Below, one piece after another: positions 58,313 to 64,000 of a DNA stretch of 64,000 nucleotides (position 1 is the stretch's first letter; each line of letters starts with the position of its first letter). The DNA comes from CALJFL01 sp036961205 (GTDB lineage: Bacteria > Pseudomonadota > Gammaproteobacteria > Pseudomonadales > Halieaceae): the NCBI GenBank assembly GCA_036961205.1, contig JBALVI010000001.1, positions 496,001-560,000 of the forward strand, given 5' to 3'. The position numbers and the translations under genes are program-made. The notes under the pieces are model-generated. The model did not search any database. It saw nothing but the letters and a program-made list of their open reading frames with translations, and was not told where the DNA came from.

Positions 58313-58753
58313 ATGACAAAGCGTTTATTAGCACTCCCCATACTTCTGGTATTGCTGTTATCAGCAGTCACAGCGCAGGGGCAACAGTCACAGCGTTTTG
58401 GACCCTACGAGCTGTTTTACAGTGTGGTCAATACCACATTTCTCGAGCCAGAGGTCGCTGCCAACTACGGTATTACCCGAGGCAAGAAAAAGGCCATATT
58501 AAATCTCGCCGTACGCGAGCATGTCGAGGGTGGCACCGAGGCCCGCAGCATGATCATGAAAGGACGCACCTGGGATTTGATCCAAAATCAGTTTCTGGAG
58601 TTTCAGGAGGTTCGCGAGGGGCCGGCAATTTACTATATTGGTGAATTCTCATTCATTAATGAGGAATGGCGTTTTTTTGAAGTGGATTTTCGCCCAGCAG
58701 GCGCGACTGAAACTTATACCTTCAAGCACAAGCACCAGCTCTATATTAACTGA
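58313..58753 (+). CDS. DUF4426 exported protein
   Basis: About 146 residues. A signal peptide MTKRLLALPILLVLLLSAVT precedes a small beta-rich domain with GPYELFYSVVNTTFLEPEVA, NYGITRGKKKAILNLAVREH and a C-terminal FKHKHQLYIN. This is the DUF4426 family, which occurs next to metW in Pseudomonas and relatives; its function is unknown. I start at the ATG at 58313, where the signal peptide begins; the frame is open further upstream inside metW. It lies 31 bases after metW and seven before rdgB. Confidence 0.87.
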   Translation: MTKRLLALPILLVLLLSAVTAQGQQSQRFGPYELFYSVVNTTFLEPEVAANYGITRGKKKAILNLAVREHVEGGTEARSMIMKGRTWDLIQNQFLEFQEVREGPAIYYIGEFSFINEEWRFFEVDFRPAGATETYTFKHKHQLYIN

Positions 58754-58760
58754 GGTAAGG

Positions 58761-59360
58761 ATGTCAGACGAAACTGTAGTCGTACTCGCCAGTGGTAACG
58801 CGGGTAAGCTTAGAGAACTACAAGGCATACTCAAGCCGTTGCCTTTGCAGCTGGTGCCCCAGTCCGAATTCCAGGTGCCTGACGTGGAGGAAACCGGACT
58901 TACCTTTGTTGAGAATGCGCTGATAAAAGCCCGTGCTGCATGCGTGCATACCGGTCTTGCCGCCATCGCTGACGACTCGGGCCTGGAGGTTGACTACCTT
59001 GAGGGCGCGCCAGGAATTCACTCCGCCCGGTATTCGGGCGATGGCGATAGCGCCAACAATGCCCTGCTATTGAAAAACCTTGAAGGCGTGCCCAAGGAGC
59101 ATCGACGGGCGCGTTTTCAGTGTGCTTTGGTTTTTCTGCGCCACGCTTTTGATCCCACGCCGATAATTTGTCAGGGCGCCTGGGAGGGCGAGATTCTCGA
59201 TACTGAAACCGGCAGTCACGGCTTTGGCTATGATCCGCTGTTTTTTCTGCCGCAGTTCGGTTGCAGTTCGGCCGAGCTGGCATCAGAAGTGAAGAATAAA
59301 ATCAGCCACCGGGCATTGGCCAGTGCACAGCTATTGGAGGCACTGCGCGCGCAGTCATGA
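58761..59360 (+). CDS. rdgB: XTP/dITP pyrophosphatase
   Basis: A 199-residue HAM1-family enzyme that hydrolyses non-canonical purine triphosphates (dITP, XTP) before they enter DNA. Motifs: VVLASGNAGKLRELQGIL, ETGLTFVENALIKARAACVH, AIADDSGLEVDYLEGAPGIH (catalytic acidic residues), SARYSG and FGYDPLFFLP with NKISHRALA near the end. The ATG at 58761 follows GAGGTAAGG. Its stop overlaps the hemW start by four bases (ATGA). Confidence 0.97.
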   Translation: MSDETVVVLASGNAGKLRELQGILKPLPLQLVPQSEFQVPDVEETGLTFVENALIKARAACVHTGLAAIADDSGLEVDYLEGAPGIHSARYSGDGDSANNALLLKNLEGVPKEHRRARFQCALVFLRHAFDPTPIICQGAWEGEILDTETGSHGFGYDPLFFLPQFGCSSAELASEVKNKISHRALASAQLLEALRAQS

Positions 59361-60508
59361 CCACCATGCTGCAGTTGCCGCCGCTCAGCCTCTATGTGCA
59401 TCTGCCCTGGTGCGAACGGAAATGCCCCTACTGCGATTTCAACTCTCATGAGTTCACTGAGCTACCCGAACGGGATTATCTGGACGCCCTGTTGGCAAAC
59501 CTGAACAGTGCCGCCGCACTTGCCCAGGGTCGAGCGCTGAACAGTATTTTTATCGGTGGCGGGACACCGAGCCTGTTCAGCGCCGACGGTATCAACCGCC
59601 TACTGACGGGAATTGGGAATTCGCTGGAGACTAGCGCAACCATGGAAGTAACCATGGAGGCGAATCCTGGAAGCGCCGAGAGCGATAAGTTCATTGGTTT
59701 TCGTCAGGCAGGAGTCAATCGCCTGTCACTGGGGGTCCAAAGCTTTAACGACCAGGCGCTGCTGGCTCTAGGCCGTGTGCATGACAGCGAACAAGCCCAC
59801 GCCGCCATCGAAATGACACGCGCTGCCGGCTTCGAGAGCTTTAATCTTGACCTGATGCACGGCTTGCCGGGGCAGGACATGGAGGCCGGTTTACAAGACC
59901 TGACAACCGCCATCGGCTACCGACCCCCGCACCTGTCCTGGTATCAACTGACCATCGAGCCCAATACTGTTTTCCACAAACGTCCGCCAACACTGCCTCT
60001 GGAAGACACATTGGCCGATATTCAGGATCAAGGGGAGCTTCTGCTAAGACAGGCCGGACTGATGCAGTACGAGGTTTCTGCGTATTCTCAGGCCGGCTTC
60101 GAGTGCCAGCACAATCAAAATTACTGGTCATTCGGCGACTACCTGGGAATTGGCGCGGGTGCCCACGGCAAAGTGAGCTTTGAGGATGGCCGGATCCAAC
60201 GTTACGCCAACCGACGTCAGCCCGACGAATTCATGGCACACGCCGGAGAGCCAACTTCCAGTAGCAAACGCGTGCTAAACAACGAGGACTTGGCCGGAGA
60301 ATTTATGCTCAATGTGTTGAGACAAAATAACGGCAGCACATTCGCAGAGTTTGAGTCACGTACCGGTTTGACCGCGACTTCCATACAGGAGCCCATATCT
60401 TCTTTGTGTGACAGAGGATTATTGGCATGCACCCACGACAGTTTTAGGGCGACCGCTCTGGGACGACGCTTTCTCGATACCGTGGTGGCTGAATTTTTCC
60501 CGGGCTAG
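59357..60508 (+). CDS. hemW: Radical SAM heme chaperone HemW
   Basis: A 383-residue radical SAM protein. The cluster motif is PWCERKCPYCDFNSHEF (C-x3-C-x2-C, near 18). FIGGGTPSLFSADGINRLL, MEVTMEANPGSAESDKF and VNRLSLGVQSFNDQALLALG are also characteristic, as is the LDLMHGLPGQDME loop. It is HemW-like, not HemN-like: a heme-binding chaperone that delivers heme to membrane enzymes. True coproporphyrinogen oxidase activity is not expected. Overlaps rdgB; converges with trmB. Confidence 0.95.
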   Translation: MTTMLQLPPLSLYVHLPWCERKCPYCDFNSHEFTELPERDYLDALLANLNSAAALAQGRALNSIFIGGGTPSLFSADGINRLLTGIGNSLETSATMEVTMEANPGSAESDKFIGFRQAGVNRLSLGVQSFNDQALLALGRVHDSEQAHAAIEMTRAAGFESFNLDLMHGLPGQDMEAGLQDLTTAIGYRPPHLSWYQLTIEPNTVFHKRPPTLPLEDTLADIQDQGELLLRQAGLMQYEVSAYSQAGFECQHNQNYWSFGDYLGIGAGAHGKVSFEDGRIQRYANRRQPDEFMAHAGEPTSSSKRVLNNEDLAGEFMLNVLRQNNGSTFAEFESRTGLTATSIQEPISSLCDRGLLACTHDSFRATALGRRFLDTVVAEFFPG

Positions 60509-60537
60509 CCGATCCAAAGCCTATTGCGGACAGGACA

Positions 60538-61224
60538 CTAGCTGCGACGGAAGATTAGATCCCAAACCCCATGGCCCAAACGCTCCCCTCGCGCTTCAAA
60601 TTTAGTCAGGGGCCGATACTCGGGACGCGGAGCATATTCACCTGCAGGGCAGCTATTATCCAGCTGCTCACAAGTACTGAGTACGGTCATTATCTGCTCT
60701 GCATAATGCTGCCAGTCGGTGGCCACGTGCAGCGTTCCCCCTGGCCTGATGCGAGTTGCCAAAAATTCTACAAAGCCAGGCTGGATAAGCCTACGCTTGT
60801 TGTGCCGCTTTTTATGCCATGGGTCGGGGAAAAATATCTGCACGCCAGCAAGCGAATCTTCAGCGATGCAATCACGTAAAATTTCGACTGCATCGTGGCA
60901 ATATACTCGAATATTATCCAGAGACTGCTCTTGTATACCATGAAGCAGCTTACCTACCCCGGCCCGATGGACTTCCACACCGACGAAATTTGTCTGAGGA
61001 GACTGGGCCGCCATTGTCACCAGCGACCCGCCCATACCAAAACCAATCTCAAGCACGGTATCGGCGTCCCGATCAAATGCGACTTTCGCGTCCAGCACGC
61101 CATCATTGTGCTCTAGACCCCATTGGTCCCAGTTCTCGTCGTAGGCACGCTGCTGGGCCTCGGTCATGCGACCGGAGCGCAACACGAAGCTGCGGATAGG
61201 TCGGCGCTTGGGCGGTTCACTCAT
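60538..61224 (-). CDS. trmB: tRNA (guanine-N7)-methyltransferase
   Basis: A 228-residue Rossmann methyltransferase making m7G46 in tRNA. The SAM motif is VLEIGFGMGGSLVTMAAQSP (near 57). NFVGVEVHRAGVGKLLHG, VQIFFPDPWHKKRHNKRRLI (catalytic aspartate and RNA-binding residues) and GTLHVATDWQHYAEQIM follow. The C-terminus YRPLTKFEARGERLGHGVWD is the TrmB signature. It is 28 bases downstream of the DUF423 gene and converges on hemW. Confidence 0.97.
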   Translation of the reverse strand: MSEPPKRRPIRSFVLRSGRMTEAQQRAYDENWDQWGLEHNDGVLDAKVAFDRDADTVLEIGFGMGGSLVTMAAQSPQTNFVGVEVHRAGVGKLLHGIQEQSLDNIRVYCHDAVEILRDCIAEDSLAGVQIFFPDPWHKKRHNKRRLIQPGFVEFLATRIRPGGTLHVATDWQHYAEQIMTVLSTCEQLDNSCPAGEYAPRPEYRPLTKFEARGERLGHGVWDLIFRRS

Positions 61225-61252
61225 TGTTCAGCAGGTCCAGAGGGTTTCAGGG

Positions 61253-61624
61253 CTAAAATTTCCAGGCGGCGGCGGCCAAACATACCCAGCCTGCGATAAA
61301 GGCAAGGCCACCCAGTGGCGTCACGGCGCCCAACCATTTTATCCCGGTAAGACTGAGGCAGTAGAGACTGCCTGAAAACAGGATTATGCCCAGCATAAAC
61401 AACCAGCCAGAACTGCGCAGCAGGCCAGAGTGGGCCTGACTCAGGGCCAGCACCCCAACAACCAGTAATGCCAGGCTGTGATAGAAGTGGTATTGGACGG
61501 CTGTCTGGAAAACACCGAGAGCATAGTCATCGAGTCGGCCTTTCAGGGCGTGGGCGCCAAACGCACCAAAAGCCACCGCCAGCATAGCGCTGAGGGAAGC
61601 CAGGGATATAAATAAATTTGCCAT
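61253..61624 (-). CDS. DUF423 family small membrane protein (YgdD-like)
   Basis: A 123-residue protein with four membrane helices. The DUF423 motifs are LSAMLAVAFGAFGAHALKG (near 8), VQYHFYHSLALLVVG, LFSGSLYCLSLTGIKWLGAV and TPLGGLAFIAGWVCLA. The function is unknown. The start ATG at 61624 lacks a Shine-Dalgarno and is only six bases from a consensus TATAAT, which suggests a leaderless mRNA. It lies between rpoH and trmB on the same strand. Confidence 0.9.
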   Translation of the reverse strand: MANLFISLASLSAMLAVAFGAFGAHALKGRLDDYALGVFQTAVQYHFYHSLALLVVGVLALSQAHSGLLRSSGWLFMLGIILFSGSLYCLSLTGIKWLGAVTPLGGLAFIAGWVCLAAAAWKF

Positions 61625-61630
61625 CCGTAC

Positions 61631-61636
61631 ATTATA
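61631..61636 (-). promoter_or_regulatory. Consensus -10 box six bases before the DUF423 start codon
   Basis: Read leftward, the sequence is TATAAT then GTACGG then ATG. A transcript from this -10 would begin at or next to the A of the ATG. No good -35 is visible at the right spacing; the region where it would be (about 61653-61659) lies within the stem-loop at 61644-61667. Confidence 0.45.
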
Positions 61637-61643
61637 ACGCAGG

Positions 61644-61667
61644 CCGGAGCAGGAAGAACTGCTCCGG
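61644..61667 (-). terminator. Stem-loop after rpoH (weak terminator or processing site)
   Basis: CCGGAGCAG pairs perfectly with CTGCTCCGG around a six-base loop, just seven bases past the rpoH stop. No T-run follows in the leftward direction, so termination is uncertain; it may only stabilise the rpoH mRNA 3' end. Confidence 0.5.
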
Positions 61668-61674
61668 TTGGAAA

Positions 61675-62529
61675 TCAGGCGGCGATTGCCACCCGCAGTT
61701 TTTTCATCGCATTCTGTTCAAGCTGCCTGATGCGCTCCGCTGATATCTCATATTCCGCAGCCAATTCATGCAGCGTCGCTTTTTTATCTGCGAGCCAACG
61801 CCGTGCCAGAATATCGCGGCTGCGCTCATCGAGATCTGCCAGCGCCAGATAGAGTTGCTGCTGATTATTCTGCTGCCAGTCACTCGACTCTATCGCTTCT
61901 GCAGGATCACTGCTCTGATCCTCAAGATAATACTGTGGCGCATGCCAGACATCGTCGTCATCGCTATCGACCGGTGAGTCAAAGGCAACATCGCGGCTGG
62001 TAAGCCGGCCTTCCATGCGATGTACTTCCTTGATGTCTACACCGAGATCGTCGGCTACAGCCTGAGCTTCTGCTGCACTAAGCCAGGCCAGTGTTTTCTT
62101 CGCGGAGCGCAGGTTAAAGAACAATTTGCGCTGAGCCTTGGTCGTGGCGACTTTCACAATACGCCAGTTACGCAGGATATATTCGTGCATCTCAGCCTTG
62201 ATCCAGTGCACAGCGAAAGATACCAGGCGCACACCTTTCTCAGGGTTATAGCGCTTAACAGCCTTCATCAGGCCAACATTGCCTTCCTGAATCAGATCGG
62301 CCTCGGCCAGTCCATAACCCGAATAACTGCGGGCAATATGCACAACGAAACGCAGGTGTGACATAACCAGCTCACGGGCAGCGGCTACTTCCTCGTGATA
62401 AAACAAAGATTCTGCCAATTCCTTTTCGCGTTCTCGGGTGAGCATGGGAATGCTGCTGACGGCCTGTACATAGGCGGTCAGATTTGCTCCCGGTACCATC
62501 TGCTCTAATGGCTGCAGACTCTTGCTCAT
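61675..62529 (-). CDS. rpoH: RNA polymerase heat-shock sigma factor (sigma-32)
   Basis: A 284-residue sigma-70 family factor directing heat-shock gene transcription. Region 2 includes HLRFVVHIARSYSGYGLAEA, DLIQEGNVGLMKAVKRYNPE and GVRLVSFAVHWIKAEMHEYI. The RpoH-specific box QRKLFFNLRSAKKTL lies near 132. Region 4 includes LHELAAEYEISAERIRQLEQ and NAMKKLRVA. The start ATG has GGGAGAA upstream. The ftsE-ftsX-rpoH order matches E. coli. Its promoter region carries a CIRCE-like dyad, so rpoH may itself be controlled by the HrcA repressor. Confidence 0.98.
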   Translation of the reverse strand: MSKSLQPLEQMVPGANLTAYVQAVSSIPMLTREREKELAESLFYHEEVAAARELVMSHLRFVVHIARSYSGYGLAEADLIQEGNVGLMKAVKRYNPEKGVRLVSFAVHWIKAEMHEYILRNWRIVKVATTKAQRKLFFNLRSAKKTLAWLSAAEAQAVADDLGVDIKEVHRMEGRLTSRDVAFDSPVDSDDDDVWHAPQYYLEDQSSDPAEAIESSDWQQNNQQQLYLALADLDERSRDILARRWLADKKATLHELAAEYEISAERIRQLEQNAMKKLRVAIAA

Positions 62530-62559
62530 AATGGTTCTCCCTTTTTCTGGAGGTGGATT

Positions 62560-62586
62560 TTAGCACTCAATGTATTAGAGTGCCAA
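62560..62586 (-). promoter_or_regulatory. CIRCE-like HrcA operator over the rpoH promoter
   Basis: TTAGCACTC-N9-GAGTGCCAA at 62560-62586 differs by one base from the canonical CIRCE dyad TTAGCACTC-N9-GAGTGCTAA. Read leftward toward rpoH, TTGGCA (62586-62581) and TAAAAT (62562-62557) are 18 bases apart, a good sigma-70 promoter that the dyad covers almost exactly. HrcA bound here would repress rpoH; hrcA itself is not in the window. Confidence 0.8.
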
Positions 62587-62710
62587 TTCTTGGAAGGTTC
62601 CATTGCTAGGCAGAAAAATATACTTTTTATCTAAGCTTTTCAATTAGTTAGAAGTTATACCGGCAGAAACTAGCCGAATGCTACAAAACTCTGGGGCAAA
62701 GCTGATTGCT

Positions 62711-62798
62711 ACCAGGGCCTGTTCAGACTGTCTACAGCATGGATGCTGTAGCCAAGCCCCCATGGACGGGTTCACGGCGTGTCTGAACAGGCCCTGGT
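62711..62798. repeat. 88-bp palindromic extragenic element
   Basis: ACCAGGGCCTGTTCAGAC (62711-62728) and its exact reverse complement (62781-62798) enclose 52 bases. Inside lies a second hairpin, CTACAGCAT-GG-ATGCTGTAG (62732-62751), then CCCCCATGGACGGGTTCACG. The ATGGATG...CATGGACGGGTTCACGG part resembles dispersed palindromic repeats I have seen in gammaproteobacterial intergenic regions; this is memory, not a search. It lies between ftsX and rpoH and probably ends the ftsEX transcript or shields its 3' end. Confidence 0.8.
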
Positions 62799-62844
62799 AG
62801 TAATTGGCGTCTCGAAAGTAATAGAAACTGCTATCAAGCGGGTT

Positions 62845-63828
62845 CTACCGAGGCTCAATAGCCCCCAAATGACGGGAAACTGCCAGCCAGGCGCCTGCCA
62901 AGCCAAGCAGCCCACCCAGCATAATCAGGTTGAGACTACCCATTATGCCCAGACCCTGAAGCGTAAAGCTGCTCTGATACGACAGGGCCAGCCGTTGGAT
63001 CGGGGCATCAACAAACCACAGTGCTGCAATCACCAGTAGCGCTGCTATCAGGCCCCCACCCACCCCATACCAGAGACCTGTATAAAGAAATGGCCGGCGC
63101 ACAAACGCGTTGCTACCGCCAACCAGTTTGACGATCAATATTTCGTCCCGCCTGTTTTCTATCGCCAGACGAATAGTATTGCCCAATATCAACACCACAC
63201 CCAGCAACAGTACGCTGGCCAAAGCCAGCACCAAGCGCCGGCTGAGGTCCATAATGCTGTTGAGCCGTTGTAACCAGGCCCGGTCCAAAACCGCCTCGGC
63301 AACTTCGGGATAGGATTCCAGCTGAACTCTCAGTAATTCGACCTGGGCCGCCTCACTTTGAGCGGTGGGAGTGACCAAAAGCAAGTGCGGTAGCGGATTT
63401 TCCTGGAGGCTGTCCAGAACATCGGCAAAGCCCGACAGGATGCGAAACTCAGCCAGCGCTTCTTCGCTGGATATCAGTAAAAGGCTATCTATGTCTGGCA
63501 GCTCTTCCAATTCGTCCTGAAACAGTTGGGCTTTTTGTAAGCTCAGATTATCGCGCAGGAATAGTGAAATCTGCGCTGGGCTGTCGAGCCGCTCAGCCAG
63601 CGAACTGGTGTTATCCAGCGCCACATCCAGTGCTACCGGCAAAGCCAGGGCGATACCAATGACCAACCAGGTCATAACGCTGGAGCCCAGGTTATCAAGT
63701 ATACGGACCAGGCTATCGGCAGCAGAAAGCCGATGGTGCCGTAACCACGCATGGTAGTGATCCCGCCAGCGGGCCTTGCTCTGACTGGCGCCGTCGCGGC
63801 GCTGGGTGCCTGTTGGAGGTTTGGCCAT
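62845..63828 (-). CDS. ftsX: Cell division protein FtsX
   Basis: A 327-residue ABC-type permease-like protein. After a long cytoplasmic tail (about 1-55) come a membrane helix (SSVMTWLVIGIALALPVALD), a periplasmic domain (about 80-190), and three C-terminal helices including LVLALASVLLLGVVLILGNT and LIMLGGLLGLAGAWLAV. The cytoplasmic loop IRLAIENRRDEILIVKLVGG is an FtsX hallmark. With FtsE it regulates septal amidases through EnvC-type partners. Its start overlaps the ftsE stop (TGATG). Confidence 0.96.
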   Translation of the reverse strand: MAKPPTGTQRRDGASQSKARWRDHYHAWLRHHRLSAADSLVRILDNLGSSVMTWLVIGIALALPVALDVALDNTSSLAERLDSPAQISLFLRDNLSLQKAQLFQDELEELPDIDSLLLISSEEALAEFRILSGFADVLDSLQENPLPHLLLVTPTAQSEAAQVELLRVQLESYPEVAEAVLDRAWLQRLNSIMDLSRRLVLALASVLLLGVVLILGNTIRLAIENRRDEILIVKLVGGSNAFVRRPFLYTGLWYGVGGGLIAALLVIAALWFVDAPIQRLALSYQSSFTLQGLGIMGSLNLIMLGGLLGLAGAWLAVSRHLGAIEPR

Positions 63829-64000
63829 CAGACCGCAGACCCACTGACAATACGACCTTCGCGCAGGGTAATAATGCGATGATGCATACGGGAAATCAGA
63901 GCCAGATCATGGCTGGCGATCAACACTGTGACCCCGACCTGACTAAAATCTTCGAACAGGGTCATAATTTCTTTCGACAAAGCGGGGTCGAGATTTCCAG
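63828..64000 (-). CDS. ftsE: Cell division ATP-binding protein FtsE (C-terminal fragment)
   Basis: The last ~57 codons of an ABC ATPase, cut by the window edge. Visible are the D-loop GNLDPALSKEIMTLFEDFSQ, the switch histidine in VTVLIASHDLALISRM, and the ending HHRIITLREGRIV. This C-terminus and the overlap with ftsX identify FtsE. The Walker A, signature and most of Walker B lie outside the window. Confidence 0.93.
   Translation of the reverse strand, partial: GNLDPALSKEIMTLFEDFSQVGVTVLIASHDLALISRMHHRIITLREGRIVSGSAV

Noticed and set aside
1..64000. CRISPR arrays, insertion sequences, integron sites, prophage genes, tRNA or rRNA genes.
   Set aside because: I looked for short regular repeats, transposase-like frames, terminal repeats and tRNA T-loop motifs in the gaps and found none.

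Overview
This is about 64 kb of chromosomal DNA from a gammaproteobacterium, probably a marine one from the Cellvibrionales/OMG neighbourhood (Halieaceae-like). That placement is inferred from gene order and protein style, not from a search. Many blocks match gene neighbourhoods I know from Pseudomonas: lgt-thyA-folA, ptsP-rppH-HAD phosphatase, ygfB-pepP-ubiH-ubiI, zapA-6S RNA-fau, ilvA/rpiA, D-2-hydroxyglutarate dehydrogenase/serA, tkt-epd-pgk-fba, ArsR-methyltransferase-metK, gshB-tonB-yqgE-ruvX, pilT/pilU-yggS-proC-yggT-metX-metW-DUF4426-rdgB-hemW-trmB, and ftsE-ftsX-rpoH. Other blocks are typical of marine gammaproteobacteria: a TonB2-type energy operon with DUF3450 and TPR proteins, and large TonB-dependent receptors. 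I see no insertion sequence, prophage, CRISPR array, tRNA or rRNA.

Layout. 1-6.3 kb: the start of a response regulator, a cold-shock gene, and a seven-gene leftward TonB operon (DUF3450, ExbB-like TtpC, ExbB, two ExbD, TonB, TPR protein). 6.4-14.7 kb: folate/thymidylate genes, lipoprotein maturation (lgt), the nitrogen-type phosphotransferase EI (ptsP) with rppH, an rRNA methyltransferase and gcvH. 14.8-20.8 kb: the ubiquinone hydroxylase/pepP cluster facing the zapB-like/zapA/6S RNA/fau cluster. 20.8-26.6 kb: amino-acid and pentose metabolism (ilvA, rpiA, D2HGDH, serA), with a convergent gap holding two unusual 75-bp hairpin elements. 26.7-36 kb is the main accessory part: an ECF sigma factor, a FecR-like anti-sigma factor, a TonB-dependent receptor with an STN signalling domain, a second receptor, a low-complexity exported protein and a MarC-family membrane protein. 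36-42.2 kb: a gluconeogenic/pentose operon (tkt-epd-pgk-fba) ending in an alpha/beta hydrolase. 42.4-47.7 kb: the S-adenosylmethionine cycle (ArsR-methyltransferase regulator, metK, ahcY, metF) and rsmE. 47.7-64 kb: a membrane-anchored esterase, glutathione synthesis, an orphan TonB, twitching-motility ATPases, proline and methionine synthesis, nucleotide clean-up, heme and tRNA genes, rpoH and the FtsEX pair.

The genes form several functional circuits. The TonB operon and orphan TonB could power the two receptors, one of which should signal through the FecR/sigma pair. SerA and D2HGDH form a divergent pair that could exchange 2-oxoglutarate and 2-hydroxyglutarate during serine synthesis. MetX/MetW, MetF, MetK and AhcY together cover methionine formation and SAM recycling. 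A perfect 32-bp palindrome sits in front of the SAM-cycle regulator.

The strongest observations are: (1) two adjacent hairpins, each 25-bp arm + 25-nt core + 25-bp arm, sharing the core but not the arms; (2) a near-perfect CIRCE (HrcA) operator laid over the predicted promoter of rpoH; (3) the 32-bp palindromic operator, with a promoter that may yield a leaderless mRNA; (4) a terminator-like hairpin ending three bases before the start of the signalling receptor, which has no ribosome-binding site.
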